Source: Dehalococcoidia bacterium
GTDB lineage: Bacteria > Chloroflexota > Dehalococcoidia > SHYD01 > SHYC01
Length of the DNA stretch: 7,968 nucleotides
NCBI GenBank assembly: GCA_016844365.1
Contig: JAENIT010000101.1
Location: forward strand, 1 to 7,968
Direction of reading: 5' to 3'
The notes under the pieces are model-generated. The model saw only the letters and a list, made by a program, of their open reading frames with translations, was not told where the DNA came from and searched no databases. Below are positions 5,268 to 7,968 of this stretch, piece after piece (the first letter of the stretch is position 1; every line of letters begins with the position of its first letter). Made by a program: the position numbers and the translations under genes.

Positions 5268-5746
5268 GTACCATACCCGTCAGCCCGAATCGGCAAGAGA
5301 TAATCAAGGGAGCAGAAGAAATCAAACGCAAAGTTGGAGACACGTTTCCAAATGTGGACGTGGAAATTGCCTTTTGGGATGACCTAACCGGGGAAAATAG
5401 TGAATATTGGGAACATCGCGGTTTCCCACTACCGCGCCCTTGGATCCATGCCTACGTGCTCATTCGAGGAGACCAAGAAACTACCGAGGAAGCCGCTTCA
5501 CTGGCGGATGCAGAGGTTGCTCGTCTCCTGGAAGAGACCGAGGTCGTTATTAAGATACGAAGAACTCATCGAGTTTGGTGCAAGAAATCTGTGCCCCTGG
5601 TAGCTTCCTCTCTTCCAGCAGTGCCACCCTATGGTAGGTCCCTTCACGAAGAAAAAAGAGGCATCCTATTTTTGTGTTCTTTTTACGAAGAACATGATCA
5701 CGATTTCGGCAACTTAACGAGAGTATATCTCGCTAGTTTGAGGTGA
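5264..5746 (+). CDS. Uncharacterised protein coupled to the HEPN gene
   Basis: I do not recognise this 160-residue protein. It starts inside the HEPN stop (ATGA overlap, 5264-5267) behind a strong AGGAGG (5251-5256), so the two are translated together and probably interact. Residues 8-27 and 72-93 look helical, and DVEIAFWDD (32-40), WIHAYVLIR (60-68) and EVVIKIRR (93-100) look like beta strands, a compact alpha/beta arrangement. The GSxxxG...DxD motif of the nucleotidyltransferase antitoxins usually partnered with HEPN proteins is absent. The tail from about 101 (VWCKKSVPLVASS... to LTRVYLASLR) is less ordered and more AT-rich; the line at 5641-5700 is 35% GC by hand count. There is no signal peptide or membrane segment. 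It ends seven bases before clpC. A role as antitoxin or scaffold is only a guess from position. Confidence 0.7.
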   Translation: MSTIPVSPNRQEIIKGAEEIKRKVGDTFPNVDVEIAFWDDLTGENSEYWEHRGFPLPRPWIHAYVLIRGDQETTEEAASLADAEVARLLEETEVVIKIRRTHRVWCKKSVPLVASSLPAVPPYGRSLHEEKRGILFLCSFYEEHDHDFGNLTRVYLASLR

Positions 5747-5753
5747 CACTATT

Positions 5754-7968
<2,215 letters not shown>

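Noticed and set aside
5400..5603. Plus-strand 67-residue frame inside the unknown gene
   Set aside because: It has no ribosome binding site, and the longer coupled frame is better supported; I kept only the possibility of an old frameshift in the tail.

Overview
The window looks like a chromosomal piece from a GC-rich bacterium, most likely a Chloroflexota (Dehalococcoidia-like) genome or metagenome assembly. The reasons are a single heat-shock cluster with an HspR-type repressor next to a ClpC-type unfoldase, two neighbouring family III CoA-transferases, and intergenic palindromes of the 'GGGGCAGGTTT / AAACCTGCCCC' kind that I associate with that phylum. No rRNA or tRNA gene is present, so the taxonomic call is an inference.

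Layout. Positions 3-68 may hold the last 21 codons of a gene entering from the left. Positions 69-442 are non-coding and carry five short perfect hairpins. Positions 443-3035, minus strand, hold two family III (CaiB/BaiF) CoA-transferases in tandem. The upstream one starts at a TTG with a strong ribosome binding site and lacks the usual catalytic aspartate; the downstream one keeps it. A 391-base divergent intergenic region (3036-3426) carries a near-consensus sigma-70 promoter with palindromes over its -35 box, firing to the right.

The right half is a co-directional proteostasis cluster. It contains a DnaJ-like co-chaperone (3427-4239), whose C-terminal domain has been broken by an internal deletion plus frameshift, with its original C-terminal end still readable out of frame to 4304. 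A 217-base hairpin-rich gap follows, then hspR (4522-4845), a HEPN/UPF0332-like small protein (4854-5267), an uncharacterised 160-residue protein translationally coupled to it (5264-5746), and a clpC-type AAA+ unfoldase that runs off the right edge (5754 onward). The unfoldase has no stop codon inside the window and carries a ClpP-docking IGF tripeptide.

How the genes may work together. DnaJ would deliver substrates to DnaK, ClpC would feed unfolded proteins to ClpP, and HspR would repress the set until heat or misfolded protein releases it. The two-gene HEPN module sits inside this operon between repressor and unfoldase. It is visibly poorer in GC than its neighbours and would inherit heat-shock control. 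This placement, the broken dnaJ and the unexplained operator-like palindrome are the three points most worth following.
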